50,917 nt of DNA from Methanobrevibacter sp. (GCF_015062935.1 NZ_SUTM01000020.1:1-50917); one strand, 5' to 3'. Counted from the stretch's first letter, positions 41,846 to 50,774 are shown. The notes: generated from the sequence alone by a model not told the origin. Made by a program: numbers and translations.

Positions 41846-44740
41846 TTAAAATGCAATACTTGCATAGTAACCTTTTAGACTATAGGAATTAGCATTCCAA
41901 TTTACTACGTTTCCAAACGAGTTTCTAGCACTTGTAGCGTCACAGACAGTCCAAGTATTACCTATCAACACCTGGGTCCAAACATGACCGTAGGTACCGC
42001 TTGTAAAAGTACATGTACCATGAGCATATCTGGCAGCTAAACCTGCTGTTCTAAACATTGCTACAAGCAGATGTGAATGATCTACACAGTTTCCTTTTTT
42101 AGCATCCAATGTACCGACAGCACCATACTTAGTATTATAGTAGAAACTGTATGATACGGTATCACGTACATAGTTATATATTGCTGTAGCTTTTGCTTTA
42201 TCAGTTGTTAGACCCTTAGTCAACTTAGTAACTAACTGCTTAATTTTAGTGTTGTTAACTTGACAATTAGTAGAAGCCGCCAAGTACGCCGCTAAATTAC
42301 TTATAGTATTTTTAGAGTTTAGTTTACTTGTAGTTGAAGTTGTATCATCTAATGTTTTGATTACAACATATGCAGGCATGATTCCATTATCATCATAAAA
42401 TGCAACCACACGAGCAAATGCATAAACCAATCCTTTATAACCAATATTACCTAATGCTGAACTTACAGAATTTGGCATTTGCCCTTTGGAGTCAGCAGTT
42501 TTTACAATATTTTTAGCTACAGTAAGATAATCATTCAAATTACCCATATCAGAAGCAGCCCCTGCTTTAGATGGGTTTTTGATTGTTTTTAAACCAATGC
42601 TTGCTGTTTTTCCAGATTTTAAATTTATAATAGCTTTAGAAGCCAAATATAAATAATCTGCAATGGAAATTTTAAGATTTCCAATTTTAACAGTTGTTGG
42701 CAATTTATTATTACTTATAATATAATTTTTTACAGTTTTGGAAGCGGAAATAACCTGTTTTAAAGTGACCTTATCAATTACATGAATAGTTTTTGTACCG
42801 GATCGGGAGTTATGTGTATATTGTATTTTATAATCTCCTCCAGTCAGTTTTCCCAAACTAACTTTAGCCATACCGTTTGAATCAGTTTTTTTAGTATAGG
42901 TTTTACCGTTGAATTTGAATTTAACAGATGCACTTTTTATTGGGTTTTTCTTTGCATCCATTACTTTCACTGAATAAGTAACGCTTTCACCAGTTGAAAC
43001 ATAGACATTAGTAGCTTCGAACATTGTTCCATTTACTAAGACATGTTTAGATACAGCATCTGATTTATAATAAGCACTTGAAACAACAGATTTAATAGTG
43101 TAATAACCGACAGGACATGTTATTGTTAATTTAGCAACACCCTTGGAGTCAGTTTTCTGACTGTAAGTCTTTCCGTTGATGGTGAATTTGACTACAATAT
43201 TTTTAAGTGCATTGCCGTTTGAATCTTTAACAGTGGCTTTATATGATGAACCATCTTTGTATTTCATCACTAAATTACTTGCACTTAATTTAGCAGTCAA
43301 TTTGCTGATAATAACATTTTTATATTCATAATTATAATCACTAGCTCCCAATTTTGAAAATAAATACTTAATTTTATAAGTACCTGGTTTTAAATCACCA
43401 ATATCCAGTTTAGCGATACCTTTTGAATCTGTTTTAGCAGAATAAGTTTTATTATTCAAAATAAATTTAATTGTTTTACCGGATAAAACCTTATTTTTAT
43501 TATCTGTGAATTTTACAGAAAACTTTGATCCATCTTTATAGGCCATCTTTAAATCGGAAGCGATTAATTTATTACTTGCAGATTTAATGACTATTGTTCC
43601 TGATGAAGATGAAGAGTATAAACCACTATTTCCTTTAAACGTATAGGTTATTTTGTAAGTACCTTTTGCAAGAAGAGGAATAACAGTTGATGCTTTCCCT
43701 TTTGAGTCTGTTGTAGCGGTAACGTTTTTACCGTCATAAGAGAAGTATACTTTACTATTTTTTACCGGACTTCCATGAGCAGTAGTTAAACTGACATGAT
43801 AAGTATAATAGTTATAAGGAAGAATATATGTTTTTGAATTACCAGTTATGGTGGTTTTATCTTTTTTAACAACTAAATTATTACTTAATTTTTCATTTGA
43901 AGCAGGATTAGTTGCGGTTATAGTATATTTTCCAGGTTTAAGTCCTACTTTTACAGTTGCAACCCCATTCTTATTGGTAGTATATGTATATTTTTTACCG
44001 CCAATATAAAATGCAACTTTAGTATTTGCCAATACGGAGTTATCCTTCCAGAAAGTTGCAGTGTAATAAGTAGATGAACCGTAATACTTAGTTAAATCTT
44101 TTCCACTTACTGAAGATAAAACTTTAACACTTTTTGAAAGAGATTTGGAGCTGTAATTACCATTTCCGGAATAGGTAACAGTAACATCATAAGTTCCAAT
44201 AGCCAAGGCAGCTGTTTTGACAGCTGCTATTCCATTTTTATCAGTGGTGGCTGAATAAGTTTTACTTTTAACTTTCAAAGAAATTTTTTGATTGCTTAAA
44301 GCTTTACCTGTACTGTCCTGCAAAGTTACTTTGAAATATGTAGCTGCTTTATCATAATGTGTATTGGACACAGATATAGTAGTTGATATTTTAGAAGCAC
44401 CGAGTATGTCATCCTGAGCTGAACTTGCTATAACAGATTCATTTTCTGAAATAGAAACGGTGTCTTCAATATTTTCATTTGCAAGACTTAATTTTTGTTC
44501 CCCATTATCCTCATAATAAGAATCATCGCTAAGTTTTAGAGCATCATCTTCAGGATAATCTTTTAAATTATCATCATGAGAATTAACTATATTAGTTTCT
44601 GAGATAGAAACCTCGTTAGAAACTTCTAATTTTTCTTGAGATAATGCGATAACATTATCATTAGTTAAATTTGAATCTTCTGTATTTGAAACATTATCAA
44701 TTTCTGCTGCTGATGCCGCTGATAAAACAACAAAAAACAT
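41846..44740 (-). CDS. Surface protein with Ig-like, pseudomurein-binding and transglutaminase-like domains
   Basis: A 964-residue protein when read from the ATG at 44740. However, it probably starts at ATT 44782, adding 14 residues that supply the basic n-region of the signal peptide. Cleavage would follow SAASA. An acidic Ser/Asn linker leads to six Ig-like repeats (about 115-655), each with KxNGKTYxxKTDSKGxA. Pseudomurein-binding repeats follow at about 658-845 (VKNYIISNNKLPTTVKIGNL... IADYLYLASKAI). A transglutaminase-like peptidase domain at about 850-960 has Cys885 (GNCVDHSHLL), His919 (YGHVWTQV) and Asp934 (CDATS). The layout recalls pseudomurein endoisopeptidases of the PeiW/PeiP kind, so a wall-remodelling or wall-bound peptidase role is likely. 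T-rich sequence follows the stop. Confidence 0.88.
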   Translation of the reverse strand: MFFVVLSAASAAEIDNVSNTEDSNLTNDNVIALSQEKLEVSNEVSISETNIVNSHDDNLKDYPEDDALKLSDDSYYEDNGEQKLSLANENIEDTVSISENESVIASSAQDDILGASKISTTISVSNTHYDKAATYFKVTLQDSTGKALSNQKISLKVKSKTYSATTDKNGIAAVKTAALAIGTYDVTVTYSGNGNYSSKSLSKSVKVLSSVSGKDLTKYYGSSTYYTATFWKDNSVLANTKVAFYIGGKKYTYTTNKNGVATVKVGLKPGKYTITATNPASNEKLSNNLVVKKDKTTITGNSKTYILPYNYYTYHVSLTTAHGSPVKNSKVYFSYDGKNVTATTDSKGKASTVIPLLAKGTYKITYTFKGNSGLYSSSSSGTIVIKSASNKLIASDLKMAYKDGSKFSVKFTDNKNKVLSGKTIKFILNNKTYSAKTDSKGIAKLDIGDLKPGTYKIKYLFSKLGASDYNYEYKNVIISKLTAKLSASNLVMKYKDGSSYKATVKDSNGNALKNIVVKFTINGKTYSQKTDSKGVAKLTITCPVGYYTIKSVVSSAYYKSDAVSKHVLVNGTMFEATNVYVSTGESVTYSVKVMDAKKNPIKSASVKFKFNGKTYTKKTDSNGMAKVSLGKLTGGDYKIQYTHNSRSGTKTIHVIDKVTLKQVISASKTVKNYIISNNKLPTTVKIGNLKISIADYLYLASKAIINLKSGKTASIGLKTIKNPSKAGAASDMGNLNDYLTVAKNIVKTADSKGQMPNSVSSALGNIGYKGLVYAFARVVAFYDDNGIMPAYVVIKTLDDTTSTTSKLNSKNTISNLAAYLAASTNCQVNNTKIKQLVTKLTKGLTTDKAKATAIYNYVRDTVSYSFYYNTKYGAVGTLDAKKGNCVDHSHLLVAMFRTAGLAARYAHGTCTFTSGTYGHVWTQVLIGNTWTVCDATSARNSFGNVVNWNANSYSLKGYYASIAF

Positions 44741-44786
44741 GAGAACAACAGTAACGATAAATGCTCTATTTTTTATCGAAATTTTT

Positions 44787-44878
44787 CCACCTCTTGGTTC
44801 TCATTACGAAAATTTTATAGTAAAATATGATTATACTAACATATAGTATTTCATAATGAGTGGATAAAGATATATTTT
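44787..44878 (-). promoter_or_regulatory. Ribosome-binding site, leader inverted repeat and TATA region of the PMBR protein
   Basis: GAGGTGG (44787-44793) is the only strong ribosome-binding site here, four bases before an ATT codon at 44780-44782. Upstream, imperfect inverted arms CTCATTACGAAAAT (44800-44813) and ATTTCATAATGAG (44848-44860) could fold a leader hairpin. An AT-rich AAATATATC at about 44869-44877 is a possible TATA box. The rest of the 44741-45217 gap is AT-rich with no gene. Confidence 0.5.
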
Positions 44879-45082
44879 AATATTATTTAAATGTTTTTAA
44901 AACTTAAAAAAATGAAAAACCATTTAAAATTAAGAATATTCTAAAAAAAAGATAGAAAACATATATAAAATTAAAATAAAAGAACATTCATAGTGAAATA
45001 AAGTTAGATAAGATTATATAGCTCGAATTTTAATTAAAATTTTTTATGAACGATGAAACATGAAATTTTCATATTATATTCA

Positions 45083-45093
45083 CTTATATAAAA
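45083..45093 (+). promoter_or_regulatory. Candidate TATA box for the radical SAM gene
   Basis: CTTATATAAAA stands out in the AT-rich region upstream of the radical SAM gene. If used, the 5' leader would be about 100 nt. Support is motif only. Confidence 0.3.
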
Positions 45094-45217
45094 AAACATT
45101 CAATATTAATAATGTATAATAAAAATTAGCAAAATATTGTTGATAATGGAAAAAATGATTTAAAATAAAATAATTATATCAAAAAATAAAGAATTTTTTA
45201 AAAAAAAAGATGATTGT

Positions 45218-46765
45218 ATGATTTATGAAAAAAACACCTACATTAAACATCATAAAAGTGTGGATATTCGTTTTGGATTAGCTTATCCCAACGTTTATAA
45301 AACAGCCATGTCATCTTTAGGATATAATATTTTATACAACCAAATCAATGAACGTGAAGACACATGGTGTGAGAGAATCATATATCCAGATATTAAATCC
45401 ATTGAATCAAACACACCCTCCAGATACTTTAACATAATAAGTTTCACACTCCAATTTGAAGAGGATTATGTAAACGTGCTGGACATTCTCAAGAAATCTG
45501 AAATTCCACTTAAAAGGACTGAAAGAACCCCTGATGATCCGTTGATTATTGCAGGAGGACCTTGCCCTACAGCAAATCCAATGCCCTTATCCGATTATAT
45601 CGATCTTTTCATTATTGGCGAAGGAGAAAATACAATCAATAAAGTTTTAGACAGATATAAAACTTCTAAGAAAAATTTAAAAGAATATCTGGACATAACT
45701 GGAGTATATATTCCAGAGCTCAACAACAAGACCAATATTGACATTATATGTGACATGGACAATGCTTATCATATAACTCAGCCAGTATTAAGTAAAAGCA
45801 ACGATGAGGATTATCAGACAATATTCAATAACACAATAATGTTAAACGTTTCAAGGGGATGCACCAGAGGATGCAGATTCTGCATGGCAGGTTATCTCTA
45901 CAGACCAATGCGACAGACAAACTATGAAAAACTGATTGATGTGGCTGTTGAAAATCGGGAAAAAACAGGTCTGAATAAAATTACATTGATTGGTGCGGCT
46001 GTTTCAGATTACAGTGATTTAGAAAAATTAACTGATGGTCTTGAAAAGGAAGGTTTTCAAATTTCCACCCCTTCCCTTAGAATAGAATCCATCACAAGAA
46101 AAACATTGGAAACCCTGAAAAGAAGCGGACTGAAAACCATTACATTAGCTCCCGAGTCAATTGGAAGATTAAGAAAAGTAATCAATAAAGACATTCCTGA
46201 TGAGAAAATTTTTTCAGTCATTGAAGATGCAGTTGAATTGGATTTTAAAATTAAGCTGTACTTTTTAATTGGAATACCTACTGAAACAATGGATGACATT
46301 GAGGAACTGATTTCATACATGAAAAAGATTGCGAAAATGCACAGCAATCCAAAAAATGTGAAATTCAGTATCAATCCCGTTATTCCCAAACCCCAAACTC
46401 CACTGCAATGGGAGGCCTATGATTTCAAGGATATAAAAAATAAAACCAGGTTAATTAAAAAGGAAATGAAAAGATATAATGTCAAATGTGAAAGTCCTAA
46501 AAAAGGATTGATTCAATATATACTATCCTGTGGAAATAGTGATGTCGGAGAACTTATTGAAAAATCATTAACAAAAAAACCAACATTGAAAGAATGGAAG
46601 GAACTGACTCCAAATTATAGTATTGAAGACGAATTGCCTTGGAAAAATATAAATGTTGGCGTGAATGAGAATTTTTTAAAAACAGAGCATAGGAGACTGA
46701 CAACACTTAAACAGACACCATGGTGTGAAACATCAGTATGCTATAATTGCGGTTCCTGTAAATAA
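45218..46765 (+). CDS. Radical SAM protein, B12-binding-type (COG1032-like)
   Basis: A 515-residue protein. The N-terminal part (about 1-165) has a cobalamin-binding-like Rossmann region (RFGLAYPNVYKTAMSSLGYN... LIIAGGPCPTANPMPLSDYID). The radical SAM core carries CTRGCRFC, with Cys215, Cys219 and Cys222 holding the 4Fe-4S cluster, then ISTPSLRIESITRKTLETLKRSG and LIGIPTETMDDIEEL. The C-terminus ends in a second cysteine group (C-x4-C-x2-C-x2-C in CETSVCYNCGSCK). The family resembles TIGR03960-type enzymes; the substrate is unknown. An upstream GATGATT is a weak ribosome-binding site. Confidence 0.87.
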   Translation: MIYEKNTYIKHHKSVDIRFGLAYPNVYKTAMSSLGYNILYNQINEREDTWCERIIYPDIKSIESNTPSRYFNIISFTLQFEEDYVNVLDILKKSEIPLKRTERTPDDPLIIAGGPCPTANPMPLSDYIDLFIIGEGENTINKVLDRYKTSKKNLKEYLDITGVYIPELNNKTNIDIICDMDNAYHITQPVLSKSNDEDYQTIFNNTIMLNVSRGCTRGCRFCMAGYLYRPMRQTNYEKLIDVAVENREKTGLNKITLIGAAVSDYSDLEKLTDGLEKEGFQISTPSLRIESITRKTLETLKRSGLKTITLAPESIGRLRKVINKDIPDEKIFSVIEDAVELDFKIKLYFLIGIPTETMDDIEELISYMKKIAKMHSNPKNVKFSINPVIPKPQTPLQWEAYDFKDIKNKTRLIKKEMKRYNVKCESPKKGLIQYILSCGNSDVGELIEKSLTKKPTLKEWKELTPNYSIEDELPWKNINVGVNENFLKTEHRRLTTLKQTPWCETSVCYNCGSCK

Positions 46766-46824
46766 TTACTGGAAAAAATAATTTTTACTATAATAATATA
46801 TAATATAATAAGTGAGGTAAATTT

Positions 46825-47943
46825 ATGATAAATCCTGCAAAAAGAACAAAATCAATTGAATTGTCACAAGTGAGAAAAATGTTTGAAATAACAAATCCCG
46901 ATGCAATTAACTTAGGTATCGGTGAACCTGATTTTGATGTTCCTGAAAATATCAAACAGGCCATGAAAGATTCCATTGACGACAACGAAACTCATTATAC
47001 TCCTAATAAAGGATATATTGAACTAAGGGAAGAAATAGTAAAAAAATTCAAAAATGACAATGGAATAAAAACAAATACTGACAACATTATTGTTACTGTG
47101 GGTGCCAGTGAAGCTTTATTTATGTGTGCACAGGCATTTATTGACAAAGGCGATGAAGTAATACTCCCAAATCCTAGTTTTTTATCATATGAAGCATGCA
47201 TAAACCTGGCGGGAGGAACAATTGTGCCTGTGGATTGTAAAATGGAAAATGAATTTAAATTGAAAGCTGATGATGTGGCTGAAAAAATTACCAAAGATAC
47301 TAAAGCAATCATGCTAAATTCACCTTCAAACCCTACAGGAGCAGTTATGGAAAAAGAGGACATTAAAGCGATTGCAGATTTATCAAATGATAATGATATT
47401 TTAGTTATTTCAGATGAAATTTACGAAAAAATAATCTATAACAAAAAACATTACTCCCCTGGAAAATACAGCGATAATGTAATTACACTAAACGGTTTTT
47501 CTAAAGCATATGCAATGACCGGACTTAGAATCGGATATTTGAATGCAAATGAAACATTTAATGAAGAACTGCTTAAAATACATCAATATAATTCAGCCTG
47601 TGCAAGTTCTACCTCACAAAGGGGGGCGTATGCCGCATTATCCGGACCACAGGATGAAGTAACAAAGATGGTTGCGGAATTTGAAAAAAGAAGAGATTTG
47701 ATTGTTTCAAGACTTAATGAAATGGGATATGAAACCGTCAATGCAGAAGGCGCATTTTATGTATTCCCTAAAATAGAAGATAAAGATTTTGTAACTAAAG
47801 CAGCAAAAGCAGGAGTAATAACAGTACCTGGTGAAGCGTTTGGATCAAATGGAATTGGACATGTAAGAATGTCTTATGCAAATTCCTACGAAAACATTGA
47901 AAAAGCAATGAACATCTTAGAAGAGCGTGTTGTTAATGGATGA
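46825..47943 (+). CDS. Class I/II PLP-dependent aminotransferase (AspC-like)
   Basis: A 372-residue fold-type I aminotransferase. PLP lysine is Lys227 in LNGFSKAYAMTGLRIGY. NSPSNPTGAVM and the conserved VRMSYANSYENIEKA arginine, which binds the substrate carboxylate, are also present. Likely substrates are aspartate, alanine or aromatic amino acids; the sequence alone does not decide. GTGAGGT lies 6 nt before the ATG. Its end overlaps the following CDF transporter gene by 8 bp. Confidence 0.92.
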   Translation: MINPAKRTKSIELSQVRKMFEITNPDAINLGIGEPDFDVPENIKQAMKDSIDDNETHYTPNKGYIELREEIVKKFKNDNGIKTNTDNIIVTVGASEALFMCAQAFIDKGDEVILPNPSFLSYEACINLAGGTIVPVDCKMENEFKLKADDVAEKITKDTKAIMLNSPSNPTGAVMEKEDIKAIADLSNDNDILVISDEIYEKIIYNKKHYSPGKYSDNVITLNGFSKAYAMTGLRIGYLNANETFNEELLKIHQYNSACASSTSQRGAYAALSGPQDEVTKMVAEFEKRRDLIVSRLNEMGYETVNAEGAFYVFPKIEDKDFVTKAAKAGVITVPGEAFGSNGIGHVRMSYANSYENIEKAMNILEERVVNG

Positions 47944-48841
47944 AATTCGCCTGAAAGGCGCTAAAAAAGCGGTGATTGTAGCAATAGTGGCAAATTGCGT
48001 TATGACTTTGCTGAATATTATTGTAGGATACCTTTCTGGAAGTTATGCATTAGTCTCTGAGGGAGCACATACATTTTCAGATGTTGCAACATCAATTATC
48101 GCTTATTTAGGATTTTATACCGGTCAAAAACCAGCCGATAAAGAACATCCCTTCGGTCATGGCCGTGCAGAGGCAATTAGCGGATTGATTATTGTAATAT
48201 TTTTGGTTATTGTAGCTTGGGAAATTATGGAAGGAGCAGTAGATAAACTACTGAATCCAAGTTTAATAACAATACCTGATGTTTTTGCCGCTGTAATGGC
48301 TGTAGTAGGAATAATTGTTAATTTGGCAGTTAGTGACCGCATTATCCAAATAGGTAAAGAAATCAAAAGCCCTGCTATTGTGGCCGATGGAAAGCATCAA
48401 AGAACAGATATTTTCTCTTCACTTGCAATATTATTTGGAGTAATAGTTTCAAATATGGGCTATCCGATTTTAGATCCAATTATAGGATTCATCATAGGCA
48501 TTCTAATTTTAAAAACAGCCGGAGAAATACTGATAGAAAATGTTAATAATATTATGGGAAAAATTCCATCAGAGGATTTGATTAAAAAGATAAAAAAGAT
48601 TGCGGACAGCACTCCTCATGCCCAAAATGCACATAACATTAGAGTTGATTACTTGGGAGCATATGCTACAGTAATTTTACATGTCGAACTTGATGGAAAC
48701 ATGATTTTAAATGATTCACATCAAATTGCCCATGATGTTGAAAACAGAATCGTTAAAGAAATTCCAGAAATTAAATATGCACTGGTTCATACATGCCCTA
48801 TAGGTTCAGAATATGAACACAGCCAAGAAATAGATAAATAA
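47936..48841 (+). CDS. Cation diffusion facilitator transporter, zinc-type metal site
   Basis: A 301-residue CDF antiporter exporting divalent metal in exchange for protons. It has about six membrane helices in residues 10-200 and a cytoplasmic metallochaperone-like domain from about 205. The transport site can be read as His45/Asp49 (EGAHTFSDV) in helix 2 and His154/Asp158 (DGKHQRTDI) in helix 5; two His plus two Asp is the arrangement usual for zinc exporters. EHPFGHGRAEAI is the conserved loop. I start at the ATG at 47936, which overlaps the aminotransferase stop by 8 bp, rather than at the upstream GTG. Confidence 0.92.
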   Translation: MDEIRLKGAKKAVIVAIVANCVMTLLNIIVGYLSGSYALVSEGAHTFSDVATSIIAYLGFYTGQKPADKEHPFGHGRAEAISGLIIVIFLVIVAWEIMEGAVDKLLNPSLITIPDVFAAVMAVVGIIVNLAVSDRIIQIGKEIKSPAIVADGKHQRTDIFSSLAILFGVIVSNMGYPILDPIIGFIIGILILKTAGEILIENVNNIMGKIPSEDLIKKIKKIADSTPHAQNAHNIRVDYLGAYATVILHVELDGNMILNDSHQIAHDVENRIVKEIPEIKYALVHTCPIGSEYEHSQEIDK

Positions 48842-48858
48842 TAAACAATAAATAAAAG

Positions 48859-48942
48859 CGCCGGGACGGGGATTTGAACCCCGGAGGTCATATGACCATC
48901 GGATTAGCAGTCCGACGCCGTACCAGGCTGGGCCATCCCGAC
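48859..48942 (-). tRNA. tRNA-Ser (anticodon GCT)
   Basis: An 84-nt class II tRNA. The acceptor stem GTCGGGA/TCCCGGC has one G-T pair and discriminator G. The anticodon loop is CTGCTAA, and a long variable arm GGTCA-TA-TGACC is present. The T arm CCGGGGTTCAAATCCCCG is standard. CCA is not encoded and there is no intron. It reads AGC/AGT serine codons. T-rich sequence follows its 3' end, and TATA-like CATATAATG lies about 25 bp upstream. Confidence 0.95.
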
Positions 48943-49042
48943 ATATAAAAAACAGTATATTACATTATATGTTAAAACTTATTTATAAAGTTAATCATTT
49001 ATTTAAATGGCATGTGAAGGAGTGGACTAATCTCAAAAATAT

Positions 49043-49316
49043 AAGTGATCTAAAAATCCAACTCCACCCCGGGATTCTACAAGCATTGAATGTTAACAGT
49101 AAAGCTGCTCCCTTCCGGGCCTGACCCATTTCCATACTAAAGATGACTAATTTTTACCCTCCAGTAAAAATCTCACCACCACCAATCCTGTAGGACGAGG
49201 TTTCTATGTTGTTTTTTTAGGCTCATATTCTCTTGAAAAGCCGCCTTTTGAACTTCGACCGCACCAAAGGGGGTGTGTGCTTACAGAGGACCCCTAACCC
49301 TCCGGTCTAGCCACTA
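49043..49316 (-). ncRNA. Archaeal signal recognition particle RNA (7S RNA)
   Basis: Recognised by the helix 8 signature GGGTCAGGCCCGGAAGG followed by GAGCAGC, where SRP54 binds (minus strand, about 49100-49131). The 5' part, GGCTAGACCGGAGGGTTAGG and GTCCTCTGTAAGC, matches the Alu-domain start of euryarchaeal SRP RNAs. The helix 6 GGTGGTGGTG-type region lies between. Ends are approximate: AGTG at the 5' end can pair with CACT near 49044. A TATA box sits 20-25 bp upstream of the 5' end. The RNA directs signal-peptide proteins to the SecY translocon. Confidence 0.92.
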
Positions 49317-49325
49317 ATATATATG

Positions 49326-49367
49326 CCAGTAATATTATATAAATGTTATCAAAAAATTAATTACTGG
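49326..49367 (-). promoter_or_regulatory. SRP RNA promoter flanked by inverted repeats
   Basis: TATA box TTTATATAAT (minus strand, 49334-49343) lies at the usual distance before the SRP RNA. It sits between perfect 8-bp inverted arms CCAGTAAT (49326-49333) and ATTACTGG (49360-49367), a possible operator. The remainder up to 49492 is AT-rich without a gene. Confidence 0.5.
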
Positions 49368-49492
49368 AAATAAAAATTATTACTGAAAATTAGAAAAACA
49401 ACAGAAAACAACAGTTTCTAGAAAAAAATAAAATTATAGTAAATCAATAAAAACAGATAAAAATAAAAAATAAAAAAGTTAAAGATTTAAAA

Positions 49493-49882
49493 TTAAAATA
49501 TTTCCTGAATAATATCACCATCAGAAATAATACCCACTAATTTGCCATCTTCAACAACCGGAAGTTGATTTAATATGCCTGATGAAGAAACACCAGTTTT
49601 CATGATGTTGATTGCATCTTCAAGAGTGTCTTCAGGAGAAACTGTGATTACTGATTTAATCATTATCTCTTCAACAGAAGTCCCTAATTCATATTTATCT
49701 AAAATTAAATTATGGCCAACATCAGTTGCAGTTATAATCCCTATTAGTTTATCATCTTCAACAACAGGAAGAGAACTAATTTTATGTTTCATTAACTTCT
49801 CAAATGCATACACAACATCTATATCTGAAGTTGTTGTAATTACATCTTTAGTCATTATTTCTTTAACCTTTTTATTCATCAT
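49493..49882 (-). CDS. CBS-domain protein
   Basis: A 129-residue protein made of two CBS motifs (about residues 2-55 and 63-128), which together form a Bateman module that usually binds adenosine nucleotides or SAM. The repeated signatures are MTKDVITTTSDIDVVYAFEKL... SSLPVVEDDKLIGIITATDVG and VSPEDTLEDAI... NQLPVVEDGKLVGIISDGDI. GGAGGTGA lies 5 nt before the ATG at 49882 and within the end of the upstream 2-phosphoglycerate kinase gene, with which it overlaps by 11 bp. Function is probably regulatory; the partner is unknown. Confidence 0.9.
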   Translation of the reverse strand: MMNKKVKEIMTKDVITTTSDIDVVYAFEKLMKHKISSLPVVEDDKLIGIITATDVGHNLILDKYELGTSVEEIMIKSVITVSPEDTLEDAINIMKTGVSSSGILNQLPVVEDGKLVGIISDGDIIQEIF

Positions 49883-50774
49883 TGTCTTCACCTCCAAATT
49901 CTTCTAATATATCATTCACCATAATATCAATGGTTTGATTAATATCAACATTGTTAATTATGCGGGAATCATGAATTTTTGCCTGTTCCATCAAAAACTT
50001 TTGAGTTTTTCTGATTGTGTCAAAATTTTCCATATATCTTTCAAGAGACCTTTTTACCCATGGCTGCCTACATCTAGAATAGAATCTTTGCTTATGGGAC
50101 TCTTCATCATCAACAGTTAATGTGAAAATGATAATATTATTATTTTCCATTAAATCTTTCCTTATAAATCCCGGAACTATATGGACCCCTTCAATAATAG
50201 TACTGATACCCTCCTTAACTGAACGTTCTATAATAGCCTCAATACCTACATTGACAACATCAACATGACTGATGAATCCTTCAATAACATTATCAATACG
50301 AATAGAAGGAGTTCTTATGCTTTCATAAGCATCAAAACTGGATTTATGAATAACAGGACTCAGTTCCTTAGAAACAATTTTACGCATTACCTCACGAATC
50401 ATATCAGTACTTATCAGATTTTTTAATCTAAGTCTATTTGCAAGTTCAAATGCCATAGATGAAGTACCAACTCCAGAAGCACCACCAATTAAAATAATTA
50501 ATGGTTTTTTGGAATTTCTAAGTGACCTCCAGTTTTTATATTTTCTTGCAATGACCGGATCAATACGTTTAAGGTGTTGTAAAATAACTTCAGCCAACTC
50601 ATAACTAGGAATTTCAGATATTTTTCTTTCGATTAACTCATCTTCTATATCACTAGCTATTTTATGAGCTCTATCAAAACCTATATCCGCAATATTAAGT
50701 GATCTTGACAAAATTCCTTTAGAAAACGGCTCTTTATACACATCACCATCAACTTCACTTGTAATCCAAATCAT
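49872..50774 (-). CDS. pgk2: 2-phosphoglycerate kinase (cyclic 2,3-diphosphoglycerate synthesis)
   Basis: Phosphorylates 2-phosphoglycerate to 2,3-bisphosphoglycerate, the precursor of cyclic 2,3-diphosphoglycerate, a compatible solute and phosphate store of Methanobacteriales. The 300-residue protein has an N-terminal ATP-cone-like domain (about 1-90, GILSRSLNIADIGFDRAHKIA) and a P-loop kinase domain with GGASGVGTSS near residue 97 and STDMIREVMR after it. Length matches the Methanothermus enzyme. AGGTG lies just before the ATG. The last 11 bp overlap the CBS-protein gene. Confidence 0.92.
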   Translation of the reverse strand: MIWITSEVDGDVYKEPFSKGILSRSLNIADIGFDRAHKIASDIEDELIERKISEIPSYELAEVILQHLKRIDPVIARKYKNWRSLRNSKKPLIILIGGASGVGTSSMAFELANRLRLKNLISTDMIREVMRKIVSKELSPVIHKSSFDAYESIRTPSIRIDNVIEGFISHVDVVNVGIEAIIERSVKEGISTIIEGVHIVPGFIRKDLMENNNIIIFTLTVDDEESHKQRFYSRCRQPWVKRSLERYMENFDTIRKTQKFLMEQAKIHDSRIINNVDINQTIDIMVNDILEEFGGEDNDE

